Shown: positions 33,483-42,025, counted from the first letter of the stretch. The stretch: DNA of 64,000 nucleotides from Tranquillimonas sp964472855 (GCA_964472855.1 CAYYMJ010000011.1:1-64000); one strand, 5' to 3'. Notes: generated by a model from the letters alone, not told the origin. Made by a program: numbers and translations.

Positions 33483-34235
33483 ATGAAAGTCTTCGGATAC
33501 CGTCTGCCCGGCATGTCGTCGCTGATCATCTGGGGCCTGTTGTGGGAAATCGTGGGCCGCGCCGACGTCACCTTTTTCGTCCCGCCCCTGTCCGAAGTGT
33601 TGGCCACCCTCTTCGCGATCATCGGCACCCCTGCCTTCCAGAAGGCGCTGACCGAAACGGCCTACGCCTTCTTTGCCGGTGTCTTCTTCGCCGTCGTCAT
33701 CGGTATCCCGGTGGGCATCCTGATGGGCAAGAACCGCCTGCTCGACGAGCTGCTGCTGCCTTGGGTCAATGTCTTTCTCAGCGCCCCCCTGACGGCGCTG
33801 GTCCCGGTGCTGATGGTTCTCTTCGGCTTCGGCATGAAGGCGATCATCATCACCACCACGCTGTTCGCGATCTGGATCATCATCCTCAACAGCCGGGCCG
33901 GGGTAAAACAGATCAACCGCTCGCTGGTGGAAATGGCCCACAGCTTCGGCGCCTCGCCCATCGACGCCTTCTTCAAGGTCTATTTCTGGGCGGCCCTGCC
34001 TGAAATCCTGGGCGGTGTGCGCATCGGCATCATCCGCGCGGTCAAGGGCGTCATCATCGGCCAGCTCCTGATCTCGATCGTCGGCTTCGGCGCGCTGTTC
34101 GAGCTCTACTCCGCCAATTTCCTGATGTCGCATTTCTGGGCGGTGCTGATCGTTCTCTTCGCGCTGGCCTTCACGATCTCCGAGTTTCTGGCCTACCTCG
34201 AACGCCGCGTCGCCTATTACGCCGCCAAACGCTAA
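33483..34235 (+). CDS. ABC transporter permease, NitT/TauT type (2)
   Basis: A 250-residue integral membrane protein with about six helices and the coupling segment VEMAHSFGASPIDAFFKVYFWAALP. It starts nine bases after the ATPase stop. It is related to, but clearly distinct from, the first permease of the operon. It ends the four-gene importer operon, with a hairpin-bearing intergenic element beyond it. Confidence 0.84.
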   Translation: MKVFGYRLPGMSSLIIWGLLWEIVGRADVTFFVPPLSEVLATLFAIIGTPAFQKALTETAYAFFAGVFFAVVIGIPVGILMGKNRLLDELLLPWVNVFLSAPLTALVPVLMVLFGFGMKAIIITTTLFAIWIIILNSRAGVKQINRSLVEMAHSFGASPIDAFFKVYFWAALPEILGGVRIGIIRAVKGVIIGQLLISIVGFGALFELYSANFLMSHFWAVLIVLFALAFTISEFLAYLERRVAYYAAKR

Positions 34236-34344
34236 AGTGCTTCGCGACAAGCCAGCATCACCCGGCGCGGCCTGAAATCACGGGTTTCAACACGTCGGAT
34301 CGTGCCTCGCGGGATCATCCGACACCCGAAACGCTGCCAGCCCC

Positions 34345-34425
34345 TTCATCGTTCGTGAAATACTTCGGGGGGTGCGGGGGGCAGCGCCCCCCGCCCTGCG
34401 CGACGCGCGCCAGCGCGGCGCAACC
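34345..34425 (-). repeat. Dispersed intergenic element, copy C
   Basis: The plus strand reads TTCATCGTTC, GTG, AAATACTTCGGGGGG. A GGGGGGC/GCCCCCC hairpin follows, then the end GGCGCAACCC. It lies between two convergent genes, with its hairpin end five bases from the stop of the HbpS/GlcG-like gene, so it forms that gene's 3' untranslated region and a likely terminator. Confidence 0.75.
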
Positions 34426-34429
34426 CGTC

Positions 34430-34915
34430 TCACCCCTTGTCCGACAACCCCGACCCTGCCCAGCCGGGATCCGGCGCCGCCGGGTCGCTGACCAGTCCGG
34501 CGGCGTGAATGCCGTTGACCGCGCAATGTTCGTCCTTTTCGGAACTGTCGCCGCTGATGCCCACGGCGCCGATGGTGCAGCCCTCGGCGTCCTCGATCAG
34601 CACGCCCCCCGGCACCGGCACGAACCGCCCGCCCGACGCCGCCGCCAGTGCGGTCTGAAAGGTCGGGCGCGCGGCCAGCCGCTCGCCGATGGACCGGCTG
34701 GACACCCCCATGCCCAGCGCCCCCCAGGCCTTGCCCAAGGCGATGTCGAACCGCATCAGCCCCGACCCGTCTTCGGATTGGCAGGCGACAAGCCGCCCGC
34801 CGGCGTCCAGCACCACGACGGTCAGCGGATGCATGCCGGCCGCGCGCCCCGTTGCCAGCGCCTGCGCGACGATCGTCGCGGCCGACGCCAGCGGCAATGT
34901 GGTTTTCAGTTTCAT
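34430..34915 (-). CDS. GlcG/HbpS-like heme-binding family protein
   Basis: A 161-residue protein of the GlcG/HbpS (formerly DUF336) family. It begins MKLKTTLPLASAATIVAQAL and contains HPLTVVVLDAGGRLVA near residue 30, FQTALAAASGGRFVPVPGGVLI near 86, and the family ending GAVGISGDSSEKDEHCAVNGI. Members bind heme or small molecules and are frequent in aromatic and organic-acid operons, where the role is unclear. It lies 21 bp after ligC and is probably the last gene of the ligA-ligB-ligC operon. Confidence 0.83.
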   Translation of the reverse strand: MKLKTTLPLASAATIVAQALATGRAAGMHPLTVVVLDAGGRLVACQSEDGSGLMRFDIALGKAWGALGMGVSSRSIGERLAARPTFQTALAAASGGRFVPVPGGVLIEDAEGCTIGAVGISGDSSEKDEHCAVNGIHAAGLVSDPAAPDPGWAGSGLSDKG

Positions 34916-34936
34916 GTTCCGTCCCCCCTTTCGGGC

Positions 34937-35884
34937 CTACGACGCCAGGCTCTGCTCGATCCGGTCCAGCGTGCGCATGGCGCTCAGCACGTCGCGGGCA
35001 TCGGAATTGGGCCGCCGCCCGCTTTCGATGGCGGCGATGAACTCGCGGTCGATCAGCTCGATGCCGTTGCTCGACACCGCCACGCCGCTCAGGTCGATGG
35101 GGGCGTCGCGCCCGTCGAACAGGTCGTCATAGCGCGCCAGATAGGTGCCCTTGTCGCAGATATAGCGAAAAGTGGTGCCGAACGGCCCGTCGTTGTTGAA
35201 GCTCAGCGACAAGGTGCAGATGGCGCCCGCAGGTGTCTTCATGCCGATGGCCATGTCCATCGCGATGCCCAGGTCCGGGCGCGCGGGCCCCTGCAGGCCG
35301 AAACACTCGGCCACCTCTTCGCCGGTCTGGTACTGGAACAGGTCGACGGTGTGGCAGGCGTGGTGCCACAGCAGGTGGTCGGTCCAGCTGCGCGGCTCGC
35401 CCTTGGCATTCATGTTGCTGCGACGGAAGAAATAGGTCTGCACGTCCATCTGCTGGATGGTCAGCTCGCCGGCGGCGATGCGGTCGTGGATCCACTGGTG
35501 CGACGGGTTGAACCGCCGCACCTGCCCGGCCATGCACAGCACCCCGGTTTCTTCCTGCACCGCGCAGATGCGCCGCGCGTCGGCCAGACTGTCGGCCATG
35601 GGAATTTCCACCAGCACCGGCTTGCCGGCGCGCATGCAGGCGATGGCCTGTTCGGCATGCAGCTGGGTCGGCGTGGCAAGGATCAGCGCGTCGACATCGT
35701 CGCGCGCGATGCTGTCGGCCAGATCGGTCGTGTGATGGCCGACGCCCCATTGTTCGGCGCAGTCGCGGATCTTGGCCTCGGTCGGCCCCATGACCGAGGT
35801 CACCGCGACCCCGTCGATCGCCGACAGGGCCTGAAGATGCTTGGTTCCGAAGGCGCCATAAGCGCCGGCAACGGCAATGCGCAT
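34937..35884 (-). CDS. ligC: 4-carboxy-2-hydroxymuconate-6-semialdehyde dehydrogenase
   Basis: A 315-residue Gfo/Idh/MocA-fold NADP enzyme, the same length as Sphingobium LigC. It oxidises the LigAB product (as its cyclic hemiacetal) to 2-pyrone-4,6-dicarboxylate. Start MRIAVAGAYGAFGTKHLQAL at 35884, EIPMADSLADARRI near residue 95, and SWTDHLLWHHACHTVDLFQYQTG near 165. It follows ligB by four bases. The position next to ligA-ligB separates it from the cyclitol dehydrogenases of the same superfamily. Confidence 0.88.
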   Translation of the reverse strand: MRIAVAGAYGAFGTKHLQALSAIDGVAVTSVMGPTEAKIRDCAEQWGVGHHTTDLADSIARDDVDALILATPTQLHAEQAIACMRAGKPVLVEIPMADSLADARRICAVQEETGVLCMAGQVRRFNPSHQWIHDRIAAGELTIQQMDVQTYFFRRSNMNAKGEPRSWTDHLLWHHACHTVDLFQYQTGEEVAECFGLQGPARPDLGIAMDMAIGMKTPAGAICTLSLSFNNDGPFGTTFRYICDKGTYLARYDDLFDGRDAPIDLSGVAVSSNGIELIDREFIAAIESGRRPNSDARDVLSAMRTLDRIEQSLAS

Positions 35885-35888
35885 CGCT

Positions 35889-36731
35889 CTAACCCCTGTT
35901 TTCCAGGATGATGTGACCAACCGCCGTGTTCGAGGCCGGCACGTGGTAATGGCGGTGTATCTCGGTCACCTCGTCGTCCAGCGCGCCGCGCATCACGTGC
36001 CACATCACCATCTCGATCCCTTCCGAGCCCGCCTCGCGCAGATACTGAACATGGGGCATCTGCGCCAGTCCCACCGGGTCGCTGGTCAGCCGGTCCAGAA
36101 AATCCTTGTCGAAAGCCGGGTTGATCAGGCCGGCGCGCTTGTATTGCAGCTGGTGGCTCATGCCGCCGGTGCCGAAGATCACCACGTTCAGATCCTCGTC
36201 AAAGCTGTCCACCGCCCGGCGGATCGCGCGCCCAAGGTTGAAGCAGCGGTTGCCCGTGGGCGCGGGATACATCACCACGTTGACCGCCAGCGGGATCACC
36301 CGAACCGGCCATTCCTCGGGTTGGCCGAACATCACCGACATCGGCACCGTCAGGCCGTGGTCGACATCCATCTCGTTCATGATGGTGATGTCGAATTCGT
36401 CCAGTATCAGCGACTGCGCGATATGGCTGGCCATGACCGGATGGTTCCTGACCACCGGCACCGGGCGCGGGCCCCAGCCTTCGTCGGCCGGCTGAAACTC
36501 GGCCGCGGCGCCCAGCGCGAAGGTCGGGATGATGGTGCTGTCAAAGGCGGTGCAGTGGTCGTTATAGACCAGGATCACGACATCGGGTTTCGCCCGCGCG
36601 ATCCAGTCCCGCGACCTCTGGAACCCGGCAAAGACCGGCTGCCAATAGGGTTGGTCGGTGATGCCCTGGTCCATGGCGATGCCGATGGCGGGAACGTGGC
36701 TGCAGCCGACGCCTGCTGTGATCCGGGCCAT
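35889..36731 (-). CDS. ligB: Protocatechuate 4,5-dioxygenase, beta subunit
   Basis: A 280-residue class III extradiol dioxygenase, the catalytic subunit that cleaves protocatechuate between C4 and C5. Iron ligands fit His12 (GVGCSHVP), His59 (VYNDHCTAFD) and the Glu in SEGIEMVMWHV. The acid-base His is in FGTGGMSHQLQ. The start at 36731 gives MARITAGVGCSHVP and shares one base with the ligA stop (TAATG). A longer frame to 36749 is unlikely. Confidence 0.92.
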   Translation of the reverse strand: MARITAGVGCSHVPAIGIAMDQGITDQPYWQPVFAGFQRSRDWIARAKPDVVILVYNDHCTAFDSTIIPTFALGAAAEFQPADEGWGPRPVPVVRNHPVMASHIAQSLILDEFDITIMNEMDVDHGLTVPMSVMFGQPEEWPVRVIPLAVNVVMYPAPTGNRCFNLGRAIRRAVDSFDEDLNVVIFGTGGMSHQLQYKRAGLINPAFDKDFLDRLTSDPVGLAQMPHVQYLREAGSEGIEMVMWHVMRGALDDEVTEIHRHYHVPASNTAVGHIILENRG

Positions 36732-37126
36732 TACTCGCCGTCCTTCCATTCATGCGTGTAACGGTTGCCCTCGATCGGGCGGCCGCCGTCGACCATCATC
36801 TGGCGATAGGCATCGCGCCCCATCCCGGTCATCAGTCCGGCAAGGTCCTGAAAGTTGATCCCGTCGAAGGCGGCAAGCTTGGACGTGTAATAGATGTTGC
36901 CGCACAGTTCGAGCATGCGGTTCCAGTCGCGGTCGCGCACCGCCTGTTTCTGGTCGTCCGACATCGGATAGCGGGCCAGATAGCCTTCGGGATCGGCGGC
37001 AAAGGCATCGCGGCCCGCCGCCTTGCCAAGCGAGATGCAGAACTGGTTCAGGTGATAGCCGATGCGCGCCCGGTCGGCGTCGAAGACAAAGGTTCCGGGT
37101 ATGTCTTCATAGTCCTTCTTCACCAT
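36731..37126 (-). CDS. ligA: Protocatechuate 4,5-dioxygenase, alpha subunit
   Basis: A 131-residue helical subunit that closes the active site of LigB. Typical segments: IPGTFVFDADRARIGYHLNQFC near residues 9-30, the acidic stretch FAADPEGYLARYPMSDDQK near 42-60, and LAGLMTGMGRDAYRQMMVDGG near the end. The start at 37126 is fixed by a strong GGAGGAAG ribosome-binding site; the frame extends upstream to 37204 without support. First gene of ligA-ligB-ligC, 94 bp from the LysR gene on the same strand. Confidence 0.92.
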   Translation of the reverse strand: MVKKDYEDIPGTFVFDADRARIGYHLNQFCISLGKAAGRDAFAADPEGYLARYPMSDDQKQAVRDRDWNRMLELCGNIYYTSKLAAFDGINFQDLAGLMTGMGRDAYRQMMVDGGRPIEGNRYTHEWKDGE

Positions 37127-37220
37127 GATCTTCCTCCTCGGTTGCGGCGCGGTCGGGCCCCGGCACCTGGCATTCGCTAACATCCTGGCCGCGATGCGGG
37201 ACAATTGAAATCGGGTTGCC

Positions 37221-38474
37221 TCATAAGGTCAGGCTTGTGCCGGCGTCAGCCGGGGCGGGCGCGGCGGCGCGCAGGCAGCGGGTAAAGGCGGCCTGCGCGG
37301 CGGTGGGACGCCAACTGCGCCGCGTGGTCAGGCCGATGGCGCGGATATGCCCTTTCAGCCGGATGGGAAGCTGCACGAACACGCCCGAGCCGACCTCGCC
37401 CTCGATCTGGTGGCGCGAGATCACCGTCAGGTAATCGCCGTGGGTCAGAAGCCCGCGCACCAGGACCAGCGACGATGAAACGACCCGCACCGGCGAAGGT
37501 TTCAGCCCGTCCAGCCCGAACATGTCGGCAAGAAACCGGCCCGCCGGGGTGGCGATTGGCGGCGCGATCCAGGGAAAGGCGCGGGTATCGTCCCAGCCGG
37601 GCCGCGCCAGCGCGGTCAGCGGATGCCCGGGCCGGCAGACCACCGCAAGCTCGTCATCGAACAGCGGCGCCTCGGTGACGTCATTGGCCGGGGCGGGCTG
37701 GCGCAGGGCGCCGATCAGGCAGTCGATGTCGCCCTCGCGCAGCCCGCGCAGCAGTTCGGCATAGCGTCCGTCGATGACCTGAACCTGGATGCCGTCGTCA
37801 AGGGCCAGGATGCTGTCGATGGCGCGGGGGATGATCTCGCTGCGGGCCAGCGGCATCGAGCCCAGAACGAAGGTCGACTTGCCGTCGCCACGCAGCGCGG
37901 CCAGCTCTTCGCGGGCCTGGCGCAGTTCGCCGCGGGCCAGCTTGGCGGCCTGCAACAGGATATGCCCGGCCGGGGTGAGCTCGACCTTGCCGCGGGTCGA
38001 ACGGAACACGGCAAAGGCGCAAAGCGCCTCGAACTGGCGCGCGGCGCGGTGAACGGTGGGCTGGCGCAGCCCAAGCTCGTGCGCGGCAAGCGTGAAGCTG
38101 CCGGTATTGCCCACGGCGATCAGGGCGCGCAACTGCGCGGCCGAAAACTTGGTCGACAGCCGGTCGTCGCGGTCGCGCCCCGCGCCCGCCGCCCGCTGGG
38201 CCAGCCGCGCGGCGTCGTGCAAGGTTTCCAGCGCGCGCCCGGCGCGGTTGGCAAACAGCGTGCCGGCCGCGGTTGGGGCGATGCCCGAGGTCTGGCGCAG
38301 GATCAGCGGCGCCGACAGCGACCGTTCGAGATTGGCGATCCCCTGGCTGGCCGCCGGCTGCGTGATGTTCAGCGCCGCCGCCGCCCGGCTGACCGAGCGC
38401 ATGTCGATGGCCGCGCAGACGATGGCCATGTGCCGGATGTTGGGAAAATCCGCCTCTGTTTCGGGGGGCTGCAT
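37221..38474 (-). CDS. LysR-type regulator with two tandem HTH domains
   Basis: A 417-residue protein, about 110 longer than an ordinary LysR regulator. The extra length is a second complete LysR HTH. The first covers about residues 13-74 (SVSRAAAALNITQPAASQGI, ending IAPTAAG) and the second about 109-170 (SFTLAAHELGLRQPTVHRAA, ending VELTPAG). One substrate-binding domain follows from about 200 to 405. It sits between ligA-ligB-ligC (same strand) and the divergent galB-ligK-galD-ligI genes, so it is the obvious regulator of protocatechuate degradation, probably sensing a pathway intermediate. There is no sign of a frameshift or fusion artefact in the frame. Confidence 0.88.
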   Translation of the reverse strand: MQPPETEADFPNIRHMAIVCAAIDMRSVSRAAAALNITQPAASQGIANLERSLSAPLILRQTSGIAPTAAGTLFANRAGRALETLHDAARLAQRAAGAGRDRDDRLSTKFSAAQLRALIAVGNTGSFTLAAHELGLRQPTVHRAARQFEALCAFAVFRSTRGKVELTPAGHILLQAAKLARGELRQAREELAALRGDGKSTFVLGSMPLARSEIIPRAIDSILALDDGIQVQVIDGRYAELLRGLREGDIDCLIGALRQPAPANDVTEAPLFDDELAVVCRPGHPLTALARPGWDDTRAFPWIAPPIATPAGRFLADMFGLDGLKPSPVRVVSSSLVLVRGLLTHGDYLTVISRHQIEGEVGSGVFVQLPIRLKGHIRAIGLTTRRSWRPTAAQAAFTRCLRAAAPAPADAGTSLTL

Positions 38475-38575
38475 TTGGCGTCTATAGCATTTGGTTATGC
38501 CGGCGTCTGCATTCGAAATGGTCAGCGCCGGGGCGTTGTGAGATCGTGCGCGCAGGTTTTCGAAGGAAAGTCGAC
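38475..38575. promoter_or_regulatory. Divergent control region between the LysR gene and galB
   Basis: This 101-bp region carries GCATTTGG twice (38471 and 38487, 16 bp apart, the first touching the LysR start). The second copy is part of the imperfect inverted repeat GCAT-TTGGTT-ATGC (38487-38500). Repeats of this sort are expected for a LysR regulator controlling divergent genes, but no consensus T-N11-A site is clear. Confidence 0.35.
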
Positions 38576-39313
38576 ATGTCCGACCGCAAGACGGCGCTGG
38601 TCATCAGCGCCCATTCCGCCGATTTCGTCTGGCGCGCCGGCGGCGCCATCGCCCTGCACGAGATGCGCGGTTATGCGGTGACGGTGGTCTGCCTGAGCTA
38701 TGGCGAGCGCGGCGAAAGCGCCAAACTGTGGAAGCAGGACGGCATGACGCTGGACAAGGTCAAGGCCGCGCGCCGGGCCGAGGCCGAGAATGCCGCCGCC
38801 GCGCTGGGCGTGCATGACATCCAGTTCTTCGATGTCGGCGATTACCCGCTGGACCTGGGCCGCGAGACCAAGGACCGGATGGTCGACGTGATCCGCGCCG
38901 TTCAGCCGGCGTGGATGATGAGTCACTCGAAATGGGACCCCTATAACACCGACCACATGAACACGACGCAATTCGCGCTGGAAACCCGCATGATGGCCCA
39001 GGCCTGGGGCCACAACCCGGGCGAAACGGTGCTGGGCGCGCCGCAGCTTTACCTGTTCGAGCCGCACCAGACCGAGCAGATGCAGTGGACCCCCAACGTC
39101 TTTCTTGACATCACGCCGGTCTGGGACCGCAAGCGCGCGGCCATCGAGTGCATGGCCGGCCAAGAGCATCTGTGGGACTATTACACCAACGTGGCCGAGA
39201 ACCGCGGCAACCATTTCCGCCGCAACTCGGGCGGGCAGGCGGGCGGGCGCCCGGCCCGCTATGCCGAGGGGTTCCAGGCCGTCTTTCCCCGGACCGTGGA
39301 CGCGTTGGCATGA
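38576..39313 (+). CDS. galB: 4-oxalomesaconate hydratase, PIG-L/GalB type
   Basis: A 245-residue zinc enzyme of the PIG-L deacetylase-like family. It resembles Pseudomonas GalB rather than the amidohydrolase-type LigJ of sphingomonads. Metal-ligand motifs: ISAHSADFVWRAGG near residue 12 and MMSHSKWDPYNTDHMNTTQF near 118. It hydrates 4-oxalomesaconate to 4-carboxy-4-hydroxy-2-oxoadipate. ATG 38576 has GAAGGAAAG upstream. Its stop overlaps the ligK start by ATGA. Confidence 0.87.
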   Translation: MSDRKTALVISAHSADFVWRAGGAIALHEMRGYAVTVVCLSYGERGESAKLWKQDGMTLDKVKAARRAEAENAAAALGVHDIQFFDVGDYPLDLGRETKDRMVDVIRAVQPAWMMSHSKWDPYNTDHMNTTQFALETRMMAQAWGHNPGETVLGAPQLYLFEPHQTEQMQWTPNVFLDITPVWDRKRAAIECMAGQEHLWDYYTNVAENRGNHFRRNSGGQAGGRPARYAEGFQAVFPRTVDALA

Positions 39314-40002
39314 GCGTCGCGCCGGGAACGCTGGGCGTGGTCGTGCAGGATATCGCCCGCGCCGACCAGGGGGCTATTGACGCGCTGGCGGCGATGGGCG
39401 TGGCGACCGTGCACGAGGCGCAGGGCCGCAAGGGACTGTTGGCCAGCTACATGCGTCCGATCTTTGGCGGCGCGCGTATCGGCGGTTCGGCGGTGACGGT
39501 GCTGATGCCGCCGGCGGACAACTGGATGCTGCATGTGGCCATGGAACAGGTCCGGCCCGGCGATATCATCGTGGCCGGCGTGACCTCGGCTTCGGACGCG
39601 GGCTACTTCGGCGACCTGCTGGCCACCTCGGCCCGGGCGCAGGGGGCATTGGGGCTGGTGATCGACGCCGGCACCCGCGACGTGGCCGACCTGACGAAGA
39701 TGGGTTTCCCGGTGTGGACCCGGGCCATCGGCGCGCAGGGCACGATCAAGGCGACGCTGGGCTCGGTCAACGTGCCCATTGTCTGTGCCGGCCAGTCGGT
39801 GATGCCGGGCGACGTGGTTCTGGCCGATGACGATGGCGTGGTGGTGGTGCGCCGCGACGAGGTTGCACCGGTGCTGGAAAAAGCGCGGGCGCGGGTGGCC
39901 AACGAAGAGGCAAAGCGTGCGACGCTGGCCAGCGGGGTCCTGGGGCTGGACATGTACGGGTTTCGCCAGCAGTTGGCCGACAAGGGGCTGAAATACATCT
40001 GA
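39310..40002 (+). CDS. ligK: 4-carboxy-4-hydroxy-2-oxoadipate aldolase (RraA-like, LigK/GalC)
   Basis: A 230-residue class II pyruvate aldolase of the RraA/HMG aldolase fold. It splits 4-carboxy-4-hydroxy-2-oxoadipate into pyruvate and oxaloacetate. Motifs: VATVHEAQGRKGLL near residue 30, AGVTSASDAGYFGDLLATSA near 87, GLVIDAGTRDVADL near 115 (Arg-Asp at the metal site), and PGDVVLADDDGVVVV near 165. It overlaps galB by ATGA. Directly after its stop a hairpin element leads into galD. Confidence 0.9.
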   Translation: MSVAPGTLGVVVQDIARADQGAIDALAAMGVATVHEAQGRKGLLASYMRPIFGGARIGGSAVTVLMPPADNWMLHVAMEQVRPGDIIVAGVTSASDAGYFGDLLATSARAQGALGLVIDAGTRDVADLTKMGFPVWTRAIGAQGTIKATLGSVNVPIVCAGQSVMPGDVVLADDDGVVVVRRDEVAPVLEKARARVANEEAKRATLASGVLGLDMYGFRQQLADKGLKYI

Positions 40003-40084
40003 GCGGGATCGGACCGCCTGCGGCGATCCGATCCGCCGGGGGGCCAGCCCCCCGGTCCCCCCGAAGTATTTGAAGAACGATGAA
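40003..40084 (+). repeat. Dispersed intergenic element, copy D, reaching into the galD start
   Basis: Sense reading from the ligK stop: a GGATCGG/CCGATCC hairpin, a GGGGGGC/GCCCCCC-like hairpin, then CCCCCCGAAGTATTT, GAA, GAACGATGAA (core 40057-40084). The ATG inside the conserved GAACGATGAA end is the most upstream start codon of galD. Confidence 0.75.
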
Positions 40085-41141
40085 AGGTGATGGCGTGGGC
40101 GAGGGCATTCGGTGCATGTGGATGCGGGGGGGAACCTCGAAAGGGGGGTATTTCCTGGCCGGGGACCTGCCGCCCGGGCGTGACGCGGCCCTGTTGCGGA
40201 TCATGGGCTCGCCCGATCCGCGGCAGATCGACGGTATGGGGGGCGGCGATCCGCTGACGTCGAAGGTGGCTGTGGTGCGGGCCTCGGACCGGCCGGGCGT
40301 GGATGTGGATTATCTGTTCCTGCAGGTGTTCGTCGATCGGGCGATCGTGAGCGATGGCCAGAATTGCGGCAACATCCTTGCCGGGGTCGGGCCGTTTGCC
40401 ATTGAGCGCGGGCTGGTTGCCGCAAGGAACGGTGTGACGCCGGTGACGATATTCATGGAAAATACCGGGCAAGTGGCGGTGGCCCGGGTTGAGACGCCCG
40501 GGCGGGCCGTGCGCTATGACGGGTCGGCGCGGATTGACGGGGTTGCCGGCAGCGCGGCACCGGTTCCGATCAGCTTTCGCGATACGGCCGGGTCGTCTTG
40601 TGGGGCGCTTTTGCCCACCGGCAACGCGGCGGACGTGATCGACGGGGTCGCGGTGACGCTGATCGACAATGGCATGCCTTGCGTGGTCATGCGGGCGTCC
40701 GATCTTGGGGTTGCCGGCGACGAGGCGCCGGAGGTTCTGGAGGCCGACAAGGCCTTGCGCGCGCGGCTGGAAGGCATTCGCACCGCCGCCGGCCCGATGA
40801 TGGCGCTGGGGGACGTCTCGGCCAGGACCGTGCCCAAGATGACGATGGTGTCGCCGGCGCGCGCGGGCGGGGCGATTGCGACGCGGACCTTCATTCCCCA
40901 TCGCTGCCACAAGGCCATCGGCGTGCTGGGCGCGGTCAGCGTGGCGACCGCCTGCCTGACCCCCGGCAGCACGGCCCATGCGCTGGCCAGCCGGGGCGAG
41001 GGGGCGCGGCGCAGCCTGTCGGTCGAGCATCCGACCGGCGAGATGACGGTGCTGGCCACGCTTGACGGCGGTGGTGCCGTCGCCGAGGCCGCGATCTTGC
41101 GCACGGCGCGCAAACTCATGGACGGAAGGGTTTTCCCGTGA
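40080..41141 (+). CDS. galD: 4-oxalomesaconate tautomerase (PrpF family, GalD/LigU)
   Basis: A 353-residue PrpF-like isomerase with the diaminopimelate-epimerase double-hotdog fold. It interconverts keto and enol 4-oxalomesaconate. Family stretches: IRCMWMRGGTSKGGYFLAGD at the N-terminus, IDGMGGGDPLTSKVAVV near 45, NCGNILAGVGPFAIERGLV near 97, and the C-terminal SVEHPTGEMTV. ATG 40080 lies inside the conserved end of repeat copy D; a start a few codons later (GTG) cannot be excluded. Its stop overlaps ligI (GTGA). Confidence 0.88.
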   Translation: MKGDGVGEGIRCMWMRGGTSKGGYFLAGDLPPGRDAALLRIMGSPDPRQIDGMGGGDPLTSKVAVVRASDRPGVDVDYLFLQVFVDRAIVSDGQNCGNILAGVGPFAIERGLVAARNGVTPVTIFMENTGQVAVARVETPGRAVRYDGSARIDGVAGSAAPVPISFRDTAGSSCGALLPTGNAADVIDGVAVTLIDNGMPCVVMRASDLGVAGDEAPEVLEADKALRARLEGIRTAAGPMMALGDVSARTVPKMTMVSPARAGGAIATRTFIPHRCHKAIGVLGAVSVATACLTPGSTAHALASRGEGARRSLSVEHPTGEMTVLATLDGGGAVAEAAILRTARKLMDGRVFP

Positions 41142-42025
41142 CCGATATCCAGACCATGGACCCGGATTGGCGGGTGTTTCACCCCGATCCGAAAAAGCCC
41201 GACTTTGCCTTGCCGGCAGGCGCGGTTGACGCCCATTGCCATGTCTTCGGGCCGGCCGCCGCGTTTCCGTTCGCGCCCGAGCGGAAATACACCCCTTGCG
41301 ACGCCGGCAAGGCGCAGTTGTTCGGTTTGCGCGACCATCTTGGCTTTGCGCGCAACGTGATCGTGCAGGCGACCTGCCACGGCAAGGACAACAGCGCCAT
41401 GGTCGATGCCTGCCGCGCCGCGGGCGGGCGGGCGCGCGGCGTTGCCAGTGTCGGCGCCGATGTCACCGACGCGGATCTGGCAGAGATGGACGCCGCCGGT
41501 GTGCGCGGTGTGCGCTTCAATTTCGTGCGCCGGCTGGTCGACGCCACGCCGCCCGAGGTATTCATGGGCATCGCGGATCGTATCGGGCGGTTGGGCTGGC
41601 ATATCGTGGTTTATTTCGAAGCCGCCGATCTTGTGGGCCTGACACCGTTTCTCAAGTCGCTGCCGGCGACGCTGGTGGTCGATCACATGGGCCGCCCCGA
41701 TGTCGCCAAGGGGGTGGAGCATCCCGAATTTCAGCGCTTTCTGCAACTGATGGCTGACTGCGACAACATCTGGTCCAAGGTCACCTGCCCCGAGCGGCTG
41801 ACGCGGGCCGGTCCGCCCTATGACGATGTCGTGCCCTTTCCCCGCGCCGTGATCGAAGCCTTTCCCGACCGGGTGCTGTGGGGCACCGACTGGCCGCATC
41901 CCAACATGAAAAGCCACATGCCCGACGATGGCGCGCTGGTTGATTTCATTCCGCGCATCGCCCGCACGGCTGCGCTGCGCCAGAAGCTTCTGGTCGAAAA
42001 CCCGATGCGGCTTTACTGGCCCTGA
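41138..42025 (+). CDS. ligI: 2-pyrone-4,6-dicarboxylate hydrolase
   Basis: A 295-residue amidohydrolase-superfamily lactonase, close to the 293 residues of Sphingobium LigI. It opens the LigC product to 4-oxalomesaconate. Motifs: AVDAHCHVFGPAAAFPFAPE near residue 28 (H-x-H), VIVQATCHGKDNS near 72, VVDHMGRPD near 180, and the catalytic Asp in VLWGTDWPHPN near 247. GTG 41138 overlaps the galD stop. The 216 bp before the next gene hold nothing I recognise. Confidence 0.91.
   Translation: MTDIQTMDPDWRVFHPDPKKPDFALPAGAVDAHCHVFGPAAAFPFAPERKYTPCDAGKAQLFGLRDHLGFARNVIVQATCHGKDNSAMVDACRAAGGRARGVASVGADVTDADLAEMDAAGVRGVRFNFVRRLVDATPPEVFMGIADRIGRLGWHIVVYFEAADLVGLTPFLKSLPATLVVDHMGRPDVAKGVEHPEFQRFLQLMADCDNIWSKVTCPERLTRAGPPYDDVVPFPRAVIEAFPDRVLWGTDWPHPNMKSHMPDDGALVDFIPRIARTAALRQKLLVENPMRLYWP

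Noticed and set aside
36731..37204. Longer LigA start at 37204
   Set aside because: The extra 26 residues are not LigA-like, and the ATG at 37126 has a strong GGAGGAAG ribosome-binding site.
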